From assembly GCA_023397675.1 (NCBI GenBank), contig JAEWTV010000139.1, positions 124,001 through 188,000 of the forward strand: a stretch of 64,000 nt of DNA. The letters run 5' to 3'. Made by a program: the position numbers and the translations under genes. Numbering within the stretch: the first letter of the stretch is position 1; the number at the start of each line of letters is the position of its first letter. Positions 1 through 7,590 of this stretch are shown here, in pieces. A model generated the notes under the pieces. That model did not search any database. It was not told the DNA's origin and saw only the letters and a list, made by a program, of their open reading frames with translations. Source of the DNA: Bacillota bacterium. Lineage in GTDB: Bacteria > Bacillota > Clostridia > Acetivibrionales > JANLFN01.

Positions 1-1
1 A

Positions 2-982
2 ACAATAACAGAAATTGAACTACTAAAAAACGGTGATGGGGTTCCTTATTTTAAAGCCCAGGTTAAAATTCCTCAAAGCGTCCTTGGAATAGACAGCGAA
101 AAGCCTGCCGGAGGCTCTGTGTTCTGGAACTGGGCTGTTAAGATTGACAACGGTACCTGGAGTGAATTCGGCGGTGGTGGATATCTTGACGTAGTAGTTG
201 AAACAGAGGAAGCAAAGGTCCCAAACACTAATGATACATTTTACTTTACTTTTGATCCTGTTGATGAGGGTAAAATTGGTGAGGTAGATATTAAAGCCCA
301 CATTTATTCCTATAAAATACAACTGTCTTTTGATTACTACGAAGGCTGGCCTAATGTTGAACCAATTTATTCTGCTGAATCCAATGCGGTGAGCATCGGT
401 ACCGGAAGCTTTTATAGCAATGCGAGCACATGGGCAAAACCTGAACTGCAAAAGGCCTCTGATTTGGGCCTTATCCCGGATATCCTTAAGGGGGCTGATA
501 TGACGAAGCCCATAACAAGAGAGGAGTTTTGCGAGCTTTCTGTATTGCTTTATGAACAAATAACCGGTAAGAAGGCTGAGCCTATATCACCAAACCCGTT
601 TACAGACACAACAAATATACAAGTTCTTAAAGCTTATAAAATTGGAATTACTTCAGGTACTTCAGTAACAAGCTTCTCTCCCAAAGCACTGATCAATAGA
701 GAGCAATGTGCCTCAATGCTGTTCAGAGCAATTAAAAGTATCAAACCTGATGGGGATTATAGCATAGCAGGCGTAAAGGATTTCCCTGACCAGAAGTATA
801 TATCTGGATGGGCTTTGGAAGCCTCTAAATATATGTCAAAAATGGGAATTGTCACAGGCAACTCACAGGGCAACTTTATGCCAAAGGCTACTACAACTGC
901 ACAGGAAGCTGCAGGTTATGGCATGGCAACCAGGGAGCAGGCCATAGCAATGACGGCAAGAACATTTGAAAAGATAAAGTAA
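2..982 (+). CDS. SLH-domain surface protein, C-terminal part (5' end outside the window)
   Basis: The reading frame is open from base 2 without a start, so the gene begins before the window; about 326 residues are visible. The last ~190 residues form S-layer homology repeats with the usual pattern of a hydrophobic A..GI..G segment followed by F.P...I.REQ.A. Such repeats anchor exported proteins to the cell wall polymer or S-layer. The preceding ~140 residues are beta-rich and match no family I recognise. The SLH region is nearly the same as that of the protein at 14646-16190 (shared stretches such as LKGADMTKPITREEFCEL and AGVKDFPDQKYISGWA), so the two are paralogs. The truncation is a window-edge effect, not a mutation. 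Confidence 0.85.
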   Translation, partial: TITEIELLKNGDGVPYFKAQVKIPQSVLGIDSEKPAGGSVFWNWAVKIDNGTWSEFGGGGYLDVVVETEEAKVPNTNDTFYFTFDPVDEGKIGEVDIKAHIYSYKIQLSFDYYEGWPNVEPIYSAESNAVSIGTGSFYSNASTWAKPELQKASDLGLIPDILKGADMTKPITREEFCELSVLLYEQITGKKAEPISPNPFTDTTNIQVLKAYKIGITSGTSVTSFSPKALINREQCASMLFRAIKSIKPDGDYSIAGVKDFPDQKYISGWALEASKYMSKMGIVTGNSQGNFMPKATTTAQEAAGYGMATREQAIAMTARTFEKIK

Positions 983-999
983 ATTTATTAAAAATAATT

Positions 1000-1027
1000 A
1001 ATGGGGCATTGTTTTCAATGTCCCATT
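1000..1027. terminator. weak inverted repeat between convergent genes
   Basis: AATGGG-GCATTG pairs with CAATG-TCCCATT around a TTTT loop, 18 bases after the SLH stop codon. There is no T-run on the plus side; on the minus strand the stem is followed by an A/T-rich stretch with five T. It may serve as a weak bidirectional terminator. Confidence 0.35.
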
Positions 1028-1088
1028 GAAATATCCATGACATTGACATTTCGGTATTTAGAAAACAGAGTGGTACCTGCTTGGTTTT

Positions 1089-1256
1089 TTAACTCCTTTT
1101 ACTTGGGTCATTTTCGTCGAGAAATACTCTTGTAACCTTTGTATAGTTACCTTTTCTAATATCATCTTTACTGGCATCTTCACCAAATTTTTCATCACTA
1201 AAGCCTGGAGCAACAGTAGGTTTGCTAAATTTTCTATTATTATTCTTATCTGTCAT
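1089..1256 (-). CDS. small protein of unknown function, 55 aa
   Basis: I chose the ATG at 1256 because a strong AAAGGAGG site precedes it by a normal distance; the open frame extends further upstream but has no ribosome binding site there. The product is hydrophilic, rich in Lys, Asp and Asn, and has no Cys, membrane segment or signal peptide (start MTDKNNNRKFSKPTVAPGF). It lies 100 bp downstream of the hydrogenase-like gene on the same strand, so the two may be cotranscribed, although the A/T-rich gap could carry its own promoter. I recognise no family. It could be a small clostridial stress or sporulation protein, but nothing in the sequence proves that. Confidence 0.65.
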   Translation of the reverse strand: MTDKNNNRKFSKPTVAPGFSDEKFGEDASKDDIRKGNYTKVTRVFLDENDPSKRS

Positions 1257-1356
1257 AGGTAAATCCTCCTTTATTGATATAATAATAATATTTCTAAAAC
1301 CTGATAATATAATACTTATATTAATATTTTGAAGCGACTGGATGATACACAGCAGG

Positions 1357-2703
1357 TTATTCCCTTTTAAGTATTTCATTAACCTCATTGTTATCAATTA
1401 TATCCTCAATATGGCTTATACCCAACTGCTTAAGTATCTTCATTACGTTGAGGTTGTCAAAGGGAGTCATAATCAATGAATCCTCACCGAATTCATTTAC
1501 AAGGCGTGTTGCTTTAACCGTGTCTATAATGGTTCTGGGACCTCCTACACATCCGCCTTCGCAGCCCATTCCTTCAATAAAATTTGCATCTACTTCCTTG
1601 CCGGCTGATAAGTCGTCCAATACACTTTTACAGGCGTTTACTCCGTCAACTCTCATAGATTTAAGCTTAATAAGCCTTTGTGGCTCCAGACGGTTAACAA
1701 CGGTTTTGACTGAAAAGCTTACGCCTCCTGTTCTGGCGTATATCCTGCCGCCCATTGATGCCTGGTCTTTTTCATCACTGGGAAGCTCCTTCAAATTGAT
1801 ACTCAATGCATTAAATATCTCAGCAAGCTCATTGAAACTCAATACAAAATCAATGGAGCCTTTCAGTTCGGGACTTTTAATTTCTGCCTTTTTTGCAATA
1901 CAAGGAGCTATAAAAACAACTTTTGCATTCTTGTATAATTCTTTTAAAAACCTGCCTGATGCAATCATAGGAGATACTGAGGGAGACATGTGCTTGAACA
2001 TTTCTGGATAATGCTTCTTTGTCAGATTGAACCATACAGGACAGCAGCAGCTTGTCAGGAAAAAATCTCCTCTATTCTTTACAAGCCGGCTGAATTCGAA
2101 GGCTTCCCTAATTGTAAGTATATCTGCAAACAGGGCTGTTTCAATCATGTCATGGAAGCCTAATAGCTTTAATGCTGTCCGCAGCTGGCCCATGGTAATA
2201 TCATCACCAAACTGTCCGGCTATTGCAGGGGCAACTGATGCATATATAGGCACTGTACCGCCTTTTAGGAGGTCTATCAACGGCAGAAATTCAATTTTAT
2301 CTGCCAGAACCCCAAAATCACAAGCGGCAACACATTCGCCACAGCTAAGGCATTTGTTATCAATAATTACAGGTGTATCACTTCTTCTATAAACGCGCGC
2401 TTCATATTTACAGGCATCTTTGCATTTTTCTTTATCACAGTGCTCACATATACCTTGAATTTTAGCGATTACCGGCTCGCCTACCTCTCTTGAGCTTCTT
2501 ATAATATCCAGTTCATCCTGAAACTCTGCATCACCTTTAGGATCAAGTCCCATAGCTATCCTGATGTGGTCTTTTATAAAAGGCAACTCATCATCCCTAA
2601 AACCGTGTTCTTCTTTTATATCCTTGGCGAGGGCATTTAAGTCGGCTGAGTTCTGAAGCTTACCATTCCAGTAAAGCTTAACAAGCTGGCCGAATATCTT
2701 CAT
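1357..2703 (-). CDS. [FeFe]-hydrogenase large-subunit-like protein (group B type)
   Basis: This 448-aa protein has two 4Fe-4S ferredoxin motifs (Cys86, 89, 94, 98 and Cys118, 121, 124, 128) followed by an H-cluster domain. The three H-cluster motifs are TSCCCPVW (residues 218-225), APCIAKKAE (Cys268) and GMGCEGGCVGGP (Cys381, Cys385). The family reversibly reduces protons to H2 or acts as a redox sensor, in the cytoplasm. The extra Cys in the first motif (TSCCCP rather than TSCCP) is, as I recall, a mark of group B enzymes, whose role is less well known than that of group A. It lacks the N-terminal 2Fe-2S domain of classic clostridial HydA. An AGGA..AGG site precedes the ATG. No other hydrogenase subunit or maturase is nearby. 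Confidence 0.88.
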   Translation of the reverse strand: MKIFGQLVKLYWNGKLQNSADLNALAKDIKEEHGFRDDELPFIKDHIRIAMGLDPKGDAEFQDELDIIRSSREVGEPVIAKIQGICEHCDKEKCKDACKYEARVYRRSDTPVIIDNKCLSCGECVAACDFGVLADKIEFLPLIDLLKGGTVPIYASVAPAIAGQFGDDITMGQLRTALKLLGFHDMIETALFADILTIREAFEFSRLVKNRGDFFLTSCCCPVWFNLTKKHYPEMFKHMSPSVSPMIASGRFLKELYKNAKVVFIAPCIAKKAEIKSPELKGSIDFVLSFNELAEIFNALSINLKELPSDEKDQASMGGRIYARTGGVSFSVKTVVNRLEPQRLIKLKSMRVDGVNACKSVLDDLSAGKEVDANFIEGMGCEGGCVGGPRTIIDTVKATRLVNEFGEDSLIMTPFDNLNVMKILKQLGISHIEDIIDNNEVNEILKRE

Positions 2704-2913
2704 CCTTTTTTCCTGAAAACCATTAAATTTGCTGTTTATCTAAACACACCTCTTCAATAATAAAGGTTGATTGTTTCTAGTTATAATTCCCTGATTGCCT
2801 TGTTTTAACCTGAATTTACTTAAAATAAAATAGACTAATATTCTTTTTTTAGTCTTAACTGCGTATTCATAGGAATAGAAATATTAGACTATTTCGGTTA
2901 TAGGGGTATAGAT

Positions 2914-3726
2914 TTGAAGATAAAATGGTTGATACTATTTATTTTTTGTAGTTTATTAGTTATCATCTCAATGGTTTTTATAAAGAATAATATTGAAAAT
3001 TTTCATCACGAAAGATGGATGGAAGCTTATATACAAGCAATGGAAGATGAAGACTATAAAGAACAAGACCTTCAAAATCAAGCATCTATTCAGAACGAAA
3101 AAAGTAAACAGGGTTTTCATATTCATATAAATCTTGATAAATTGGAAATGTATGTTTACAACAACGGTAAATTATTAAAAACATACCCTGTATCAGGAGG
3201 TAAAACAAATACCCCTTCCCCGATTGGTAAATGGAAAATTATAAATAAGGATACTTGGGGAGAAGGATTTGGTGGAGCCTGGATGGGATTTAATGTGCCA
3301 TGGGGTTTGTATGGCATTCATGGAACCATAGAGCCATGGTCAGTCGGCAGATCAAATTCATCCGAGGGATGTATAAGGATGAAGAATGCGGATGTAAAAG
3401 AATTATTTAAATTGGTACCCTATGGCACTTCTGTTGAAATTGTTTATGAAAATATACCTTTTCGTACTATGCGACATGGCGATGTCGGTCCTGATGTTTT
3501 GGAGGTAGAAAAAGCGCTTAAGAAGCTTGAATATTATAGAGGGGGTATAGACGGCGTTTTTGGCGATTCATTGGCTTTAAGTGTAAAGAAATATCAGAAG
3601 GATAACGGGTTATATGTCACAGGTAAGGTAAACAGCAGCACTTATACGCGGCTAATCGAGGCTTATAGTGAATTACAAAAAGGGAATGAGTTGATTAATC
3701 CCAATAATTCTAAAACAAATGAATAG
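2914..3726 (+). CDS. L,D-transpeptidase (YkuD) with peptidoglycan-binding domain
   Basis: This 270-aa protein starts with a basic N-terminus and one hydrophobic segment (residues ~4-22), so it is membrane-anchored or secreted. Residues ~65-185 are a YkuD domain with the catalytic signature HGT...SEGCIRM; His136 and Cys153 are the expected catalytic pair. It would form 3-3 peptidoglycan cross-links or attach proteins to the wall. Residues ~190-250 are a PG_binding_1 domain (GDVGPDVLEVEKALKKL, then GIDGVFG). The start is a TTG preceded by a modest AGGGG site. It stands alone, divergent from the hydrogenase gene. An inverted repeat AGACTAA/TTAGTCT lies in the 210-bp gap before it, with no clear promoter. 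Confidence 0.88.
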   Translation: MKIKWLILFIFCSLLVIISMVFIKNNIENFHHERWMEAYIQAMEDEDYKEQDLQNQASIQNEKSKQGFHIHINLDKLEMYVYNNGKLLKTYPVSGGKTNTPSPIGKWKIINKDTWGEGFGGAWMGFNVPWGLYGIHGTIEPWSVGRSNSSEGCIRMKNADVKELFKLVPYGTSVEIVYENIPFRTMRHGDVGPDVLEVEKALKKLEYYRGGIDGVFGDSLALSVKKYQKDNGLYVTGKVNSSTYTRLIEAYSELQKGNELINPNNSKTNE

Positions 3727-3795
3727 GATATTACGTCTTATTTAAAAAGCTAATATAATTACGTTTGTTGTACTAATCAAAAATAACAAAAGAAA

Positions 3796-4155
3796 ATGAG
3801 GTTAAACATGAAGAATTCATATTTAAAAAGGATATTAATATGTTTATTATTGGGAATCTTCACGGTCTCTGGAGTCACAGGAATTGGAATTCTTACGTTC
3901 CATACCACAGGAATCCCTCTTGGAGCCATTGATTATGGCGGAGGAGAGTGTCAAGTATATTCTTCCTTTGCATATGAAATTATTAAATTTTATCCCGAGA
4001 CCAGTATTGATGAACCATATACGGGTAGAAGCTATTCGATTGAATGGAACATAGTTAAATCAATTGTTTGGGTTATTATATTTTCAGCTTGTTATTGGGT
4101 AATAATAAGCTTGATACAAAGATCTAGGAAGAAAAAAATAAAAGAAATCGGGTAA
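3796..4155 (+). CDS. small membrane protein of unknown function
   Basis: This 119-aa protein has two hydrophobic segments, at residues ~10-30 and ~85-108, each next to positive charges (KRILI near the start, RSRKKKIKEIG at the end). The ~50 residues between them (rich in Tyr, Glu and Gly, with one Cys) are probably outside the cell. An internal ATG (MKNSYLKRI) is the alternative start; the first ATG has a weak AAAATGAGG context. It sits between the transpeptidase and the TfoX gene on the same strand with short gaps. I do not recognise a family. Confidence 0.6.
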   Translation: MRLNMKNSYLKRILICLLLGIFTVSGVTGIGILTFHTTGIPLGAIDYGGGECQVYSSFAYEIIKFYPETSIDEPYTGRSYSIEWNIVKSIVWVIIFSACYWVIISLIQRSRKKKIKEIG

Positions 4156-4223
4156 ACCTTCTGTTATAATGAAATAGTGAGATGTTTTATATCTCACTAT
4201 TTACTTTTAAAAGGGGTTTTGTT

Positions 4224-4544
4224 ATGGCTACAAGTATAGACTTTATAGAATACATATGCGAACAGATATCAGGAATAGGCGCTGTAAGATATAAGAAGAT
4301 GTTTGGTGAATATATGGTATATATTAATGACAAGCCAATACTTCTTGTTTGCGATAATACAGTCTATGTTAAGATGCTTGACTGTATAGCTGAAAAGATG
4401 AAAGAGGCCGAAAAAGCTTTTCCTTATAACGGGGCAAAAGAGCATTACATACTGGATATTGATAATTCTCAATTCAGTAAGGAAGTCATAGCTTTGTTGG
4501 AGCCGTTCACACCAATACCGAAACCTAGAAATAAAAAGAAGTGA
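4224..4544 (+). CDS. TfoX N-terminal-domain protein
   Basis: The ATG at 4224 follows an AAGGGG site at normal spacing; the upstream extension of the frame has none. The 106-aa product matches the TfoX/Sxy N-terminal domain: a helix with a GIGAVRYKKMFGEY motif, then a beta region with PILLVCDNTVYVKM. In gamma-proteobacteria TfoX controls competence, but in Firmicutes the isolated N domain is common and has no assigned role. The basic tail (PKPRNKKK) might contact nucleic acid. It is the last gene before a hairpin terminator at 4586. Confidence 0.75.
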   Translation: MATSIDFIEYICEQISGIGAVRYKKMFGEYMVYINDKPILLVCDNTVYVKMLDCIAEKMKEAEKAFPYNGAKEHYILDIDNSQFSKEVIALLEPFTPIPKPRNKKK

Positions 4545-4585
4545 AAGTAATGAAACAGAATAGGTAAATAACCTCTAAGCCATTT

Positions 4586-4626
4586 AAAATGCAGAGTCTA
4601 CGTTAAAAGACATCGTGCATTTTTTT
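4586..4626 (+). terminator. intrinsic terminator after the TfoX-like gene
   Basis: AAAATGCA pairs with TGCATTTT, with an inner GTCT/AGAC pairing, followed by a run of T. It ends the block of small genes before the LuxR-type regulator. Confidence 0.5.
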
Positions 4627-4627
4627 G

Positions 4628-4668
4628 TATACTGCAACTTTACATATATTGAGCACCATATACTGCAA
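4628..4668 (+). repeat. direct repeat TATACTGCAA x2 upstream of the LAL regulator
   Basis: The decamer TATACTGCAA occurs at 4628-4637 and 4659-4668, a 31-bp period close to three helical turns. The copies end about 20 bp before a likely -35 box, so a dimeric regulator could bind there. The function is inferred. Confidence 0.4.
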
Positions 4669-4687
4669 ATATAAGGCTAAAGACATA

Positions 4688-4716
4688 TTGCTGGATTTTG
4701 TAGAAAATATTAGAAT
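4688..4716 (+). promoter_or_regulatory. likely sigma-A promoter of the LAL regulator gene
   Basis: TTGCTG, a 17-bp spacer and TAGAAT lie 34 bp before the ATG at 4750. The hexamers match the consensus moderately and the spacing is ideal. Confidence 0.4.
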
Positions 4717-4749
4717 AGTGTTAGTATACATAATTTGTGAGGATAGATT

Positions 4750-7365
4750 ATGATAGAACATGACATTTCAATAAGGCAAGGACTAATTAAAACCAAATAT
4801 AGTGTTCCTGGAATTACCCGCAATCTCATTTACCGCCGTCGCATTGCCGAAAAGCTGGATAATGCTTTGAAATATAAGCTGACATTTGTTTGTGCACCTG
4901 CCGGTTACGGTAAGTCAACTGCTGTTCTTGAGTGGCTTGAAAAGGTTGGAATGCCAACAGCATGGCTTTCTCTTGATAACTCGGATAATGAACCAGTCAG
5001 GTTTTGGAGGTATGTTATTGCTGCCGTCCAGGCTAGTGGACTTATACAGCAGGATAACGTATTTTCAGATATATCTGTAAGTAGGGAACTTATTATTTCA
5101 AATATATTCAGTGACATGTTTATAGGAAAATTAGACGACTTAAATGAAGACCTGATTTTAATATTGGATGATTATCATCTTATTCATAATGAAACAGTGC
5201 ACAAAAGTCTGGAATACTTTATTAAAAACATCCCCCCCAACATACATGTAATTCTTTTAAGCCGGGAAGAACTTCATAGAGGTCTTTCGGGTATGTGCGC
5301 AAAGGAACAGGTACTTCAGCTGAACAGCAGGGACTTATCCTTCGATTTCTATGAAATAAGTGATTTTTTCAATAAAAGAGGGTTTAAAGTGTCTGCAGAG
5401 GATGTTTCAAGCATTGAAGCCTCTACCGAAGGATGGGTGGCAGGTCTTGTGATCGCTGCCTTTACCATGGAGGAAGGGTTCGATGTACAGCAAGCCATAA
5501 GCGGGTTATCAGGCAACAATCGGCATATTGGGAACTTTATAAGGAATGAGGTTTTTGACCGCTGGTCTGACGAGGTTAAAGAATTCCTTGTGCACACATC
5601 CTTTTTGGATAAGCTCTCAGGAGCGCTTTGCAGTAAAGTGACTGGAAATCTAAAAAGTAATGAGCTTCTGGAAATGTTGTCTGAAAGCAATAGCTTTATT
5701 ATTCCGCTTGATAGGGAAAATCATTGGTTCAGGTATCACCATTTGTTTCAGGAGTTTTTGATTGACAGATTTCAAAAGGAATGTGTGTCAAAACAGAAAA
5801 CCTATTATAGCCTTGCTGCACAATGGTATCTGGAAAATGGATATATTCAGGATTCAATAAACTGTTTTATCAAGGCTCAGGAATATGAAAAAGCTTTTCC
5901 ACTAATCTGGGACATATATCTGGAAATGACTCAAAACGGAGAATATTCAACCTGGAGGAAATGGATGGATAGCATGCCTGAGGAGCTGTGTGAGAATGAT
6001 GTCAGGGCCTGTACCGGATATTCCTGGGTATTGTCTATGGAAAACCAGCTTGATAAGGCACAACTGTGGTCAGACAAAGCTATGGCGTGCTATAACCGTA
6101 TAAAAGACTACCTTGATACGAGGGATAGAGAATTTCTTGAAGCGAATATTGTACTTACTTATGCAAATATAGCCGTTTTCAAAATGGATTCGGCCGAGGC
6201 AATCCGTTGCTTTAAAAGAATTAGTGAATTTGACTTATACACTCCCGTTGTCATTGGAGAGATGAATTCAGGTGAACCAAACCTTTTAAATACTATTTAC
6301 GGGTTTAAAGGAAGACTGAATAAGGTTGAAGAGGTTTACAGCAGAAATCTTGGAGAACTTCCAAAGTTTCTAGGGGACTTTTCGGCCTACATTGCCGTAA
6401 TACTTGCCGAGTATTATTATGAACGGGGTAATCTGAAAGCCGTATATTCAACACTGGTAAACAATATGGGAAGAATAACCGGACTTAATAATCCGGGAAT
6501 TATTGTTCCGTGCTTTATAACCCTTGCTAAAGAAAAAAAGGCAAAAGGCGACATTAAAGGAGCTTTAAGAATTGTCGAATCAGGGAAAAGCATACTGCGG
6601 GAAAAAACCAATAGTATTTGGAACTACTTTTTTGATATTTTTACCGCAGGAATCTATATATGCACAGGTGATGTCCAAGGTGCAGCAAAACAGCTTGAAA
6701 TCGACCGGATTGGGATTTTTGACAGTATTTCCTGCTGCCAGGAGTTGGAATATATTGTTTATGCAAGATACCTGATTCTTGCCAATCAACCAGATGGCGC
6801 ACTGATTCTTTTAAACCGCCTTGAAGACTTCGCACAAAAGGAAGATAGACTGAAAAGCCGGATTGAAATACTATGTCTTTCGGCAATTGCTTATAATATG
6901 CAGAAGGATTTTTCAAACGCAATGTTTGCACTGCATAAAGCGGTTGAACTTGGTTCAGAGGAGGGTTATGTGCGCACCTTTGTGGATGAGGCTCAGCCTA
7001 TGTCGGAGCTGCTGACAAGATACAAAGCCTGGGTTAAACAATCAGGAAATGATAAATATATAGAATATGCCAAAGAACTTCTTAAAAATACAAAATCATA
7101 TATTAAACTGTTAACCGGAGTAGCAGAGTCAGAAGAAGAAACAGCTTCAAACAGTGAAACGGCAGAAACACTATTAAGCGCAAGGGAATTAGAGGTTTTA
7201 AAGCTGCTTGTGGCAGAACGCAGTAATCAGGACATTGCGGACGAGCTTTTCATTACGGTAAGGACTGTAAAACACCACAATGCTCAAATCTATGAGAAGA
7301 TGAAGGTTAAAAACCGTCTTGAGGCTATTATAAAAGCCCGAGAATTAGGATTATTCGAACAATAG
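4750..7365 (+). CDS. LuxR-family transcriptional regulator of the MalT/LAL type
   Basis: This 871-aa protein has the LAL layout. An N-terminal STAND-type ATPase carries a Walker A motif CAPAGYGKST (residues ~53-62) and a Walker B motif LILILDDYHLI (~136-146). A long helical, TPR-like middle follows (~350-780). The C-terminal LuxR/NarL-type HTH (~806-868) contains LSARELEVLKLLVAERSNQ and TVKHHNAQIYEKM. Such proteins bind ATP and an inducer, oligomerise and activate transcription. A likely promoter and a 10-bp direct repeat lie upstream, and a terminator follows at 7398. The next gene is a large SLH protein whose promoter carries a lux-box-like dyad that also occurs before a second SLH gene, so control of surface proteins is a reasonable inference. 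The inducer is unknown. Confidence 0.9.
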   Translation: MIEHDISIRQGLIKTKYSVPGITRNLIYRRRIAEKLDNALKYKLTFVCAPAGYGKSTAVLEWLEKVGMPTAWLSLDNSDNEPVRFWRYVIAAVQASGLIQQDNVFSDISVSRELIISNIFSDMFIGKLDDLNEDLILILDDYHLIHNETVHKSLEYFIKNIPPNIHVILLSREELHRGLSGMCAKEQVLQLNSRDLSFDFYEISDFFNKRGFKVSAEDVSSIEASTEGWVAGLVIAAFTMEEGFDVQQAISGLSGNNRHIGNFIRNEVFDRWSDEVKEFLVHTSFLDKLSGALCSKVTGNLKSNELLEMLSESNSFIIPLDRENHWFRYHHLFQEFLIDRFQKECVSKQKTYYSLAAQWYLENGYIQDSINCFIKAQEYEKAFPLIWDIYLEMTQNGEYSTWRKWMDSMPEELCENDVRACTGYSWVLSMENQLDKAQLWSDKAMACYNRIKDYLDTRDREFLEANIVLTYANIAVFKMDSAEAIRCFKRISEFDLYTPVVIGEMNSGEPNLLNTIYGFKGRLNKVEEVYSRNLGELPKFLGDFSAYIAVILAEYYYERGNLKAVYSTLVNNMGRITGLNNPGIIVPCFITLAKEKKAKGDIKGALRIVESGKSILREKTNSIWNYFFDIFTAGIYICTGDVQGAAKQLEIDRIGIFDSISCCQELEYIVYARYLILANQPDGALILLNRLEDFAQKEDRLKSRIEILCLSAIAYNMQKDFSNAMFALHKAVELGSEEGYVRTFVDEAQPMSELLTRYKAWVKQSGNDKYIEYAKELLKNTKSYIKLLTGVAESEEETASNSETAETLLSARELEVLKLLVAERSNQDIADELFITVRTVKHHNAQIYEKMKVKNRLEAIIKARELGLFEQ

Positions 7366-7397
7366 ACCATATAAAACAAAGTTGAAAAGATGACATC

Positions 7398-7442
7398 AAA
7401 ATCAGTTTCTTCTATAAATAATGGGAGAAGCTGATTTTTTTT
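7398..7442 (+). terminator. intrinsic terminator after the LAL regulator
   Basis: AAAATCAG pairs with CTGATTTT, with inner CTTCT/AGAAG pairing, and a run of eight or more T follows. It separates the regulator from the SLH gene, which therefore needs its own promoter. Confidence 0.75.
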
Positions 7443-7460
7443 GATAGATTATGCTAAAAA

Positions 7461-7476
7461 CTGTACCTAGGTACAA
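7461..7476. promoter_or_regulatory. lux-box-like dyad operator (copy 1)
   Basis: CTGTACCTAGGTACAA has an inner 12-bp perfect palindrome and follows AAAAA. A near-identical element is at 46640-46655 before the other large SLH gene. Both lie 39 nt before a -10-like hexamer, which would centre the dyad near -43, a typical class II activator position. A LuxR-type activator is the natural candidate to bind it, but that is inference. Confidence 0.55.
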
Positions 7477-7505
7477 TTACTATTTAATAGTTGCCATTAT
7501 ATAAT
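7477..7505 (+). promoter_or_regulatory. likely activator-dependent promoter of the 1110-aa SLH gene
   Basis: TATAAT at 7500-7505 is a perfect -10. Seventeen bases upstream, TTACTA is a poor -35, as expected for a promoter that needs the activator site directly upstream. The leader to the ATG would be about 80 nt. Confidence 0.5.
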
Positions 7506-7590
7506 TTATGTGAACACAATCGTAAATTTCATTCATTGTTTAAAATGTCACACTGTAGTATACATATTTAATCAATAAAGGAGTGTAAAT

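Noticed and set aside
1388..2011. A 207-codon plus-strand frame opposite the hydrogenase gene.
   Set aside because: The minus strand has all hydrogenase motifs; the opposite frame is a shadow without a ribosome site.
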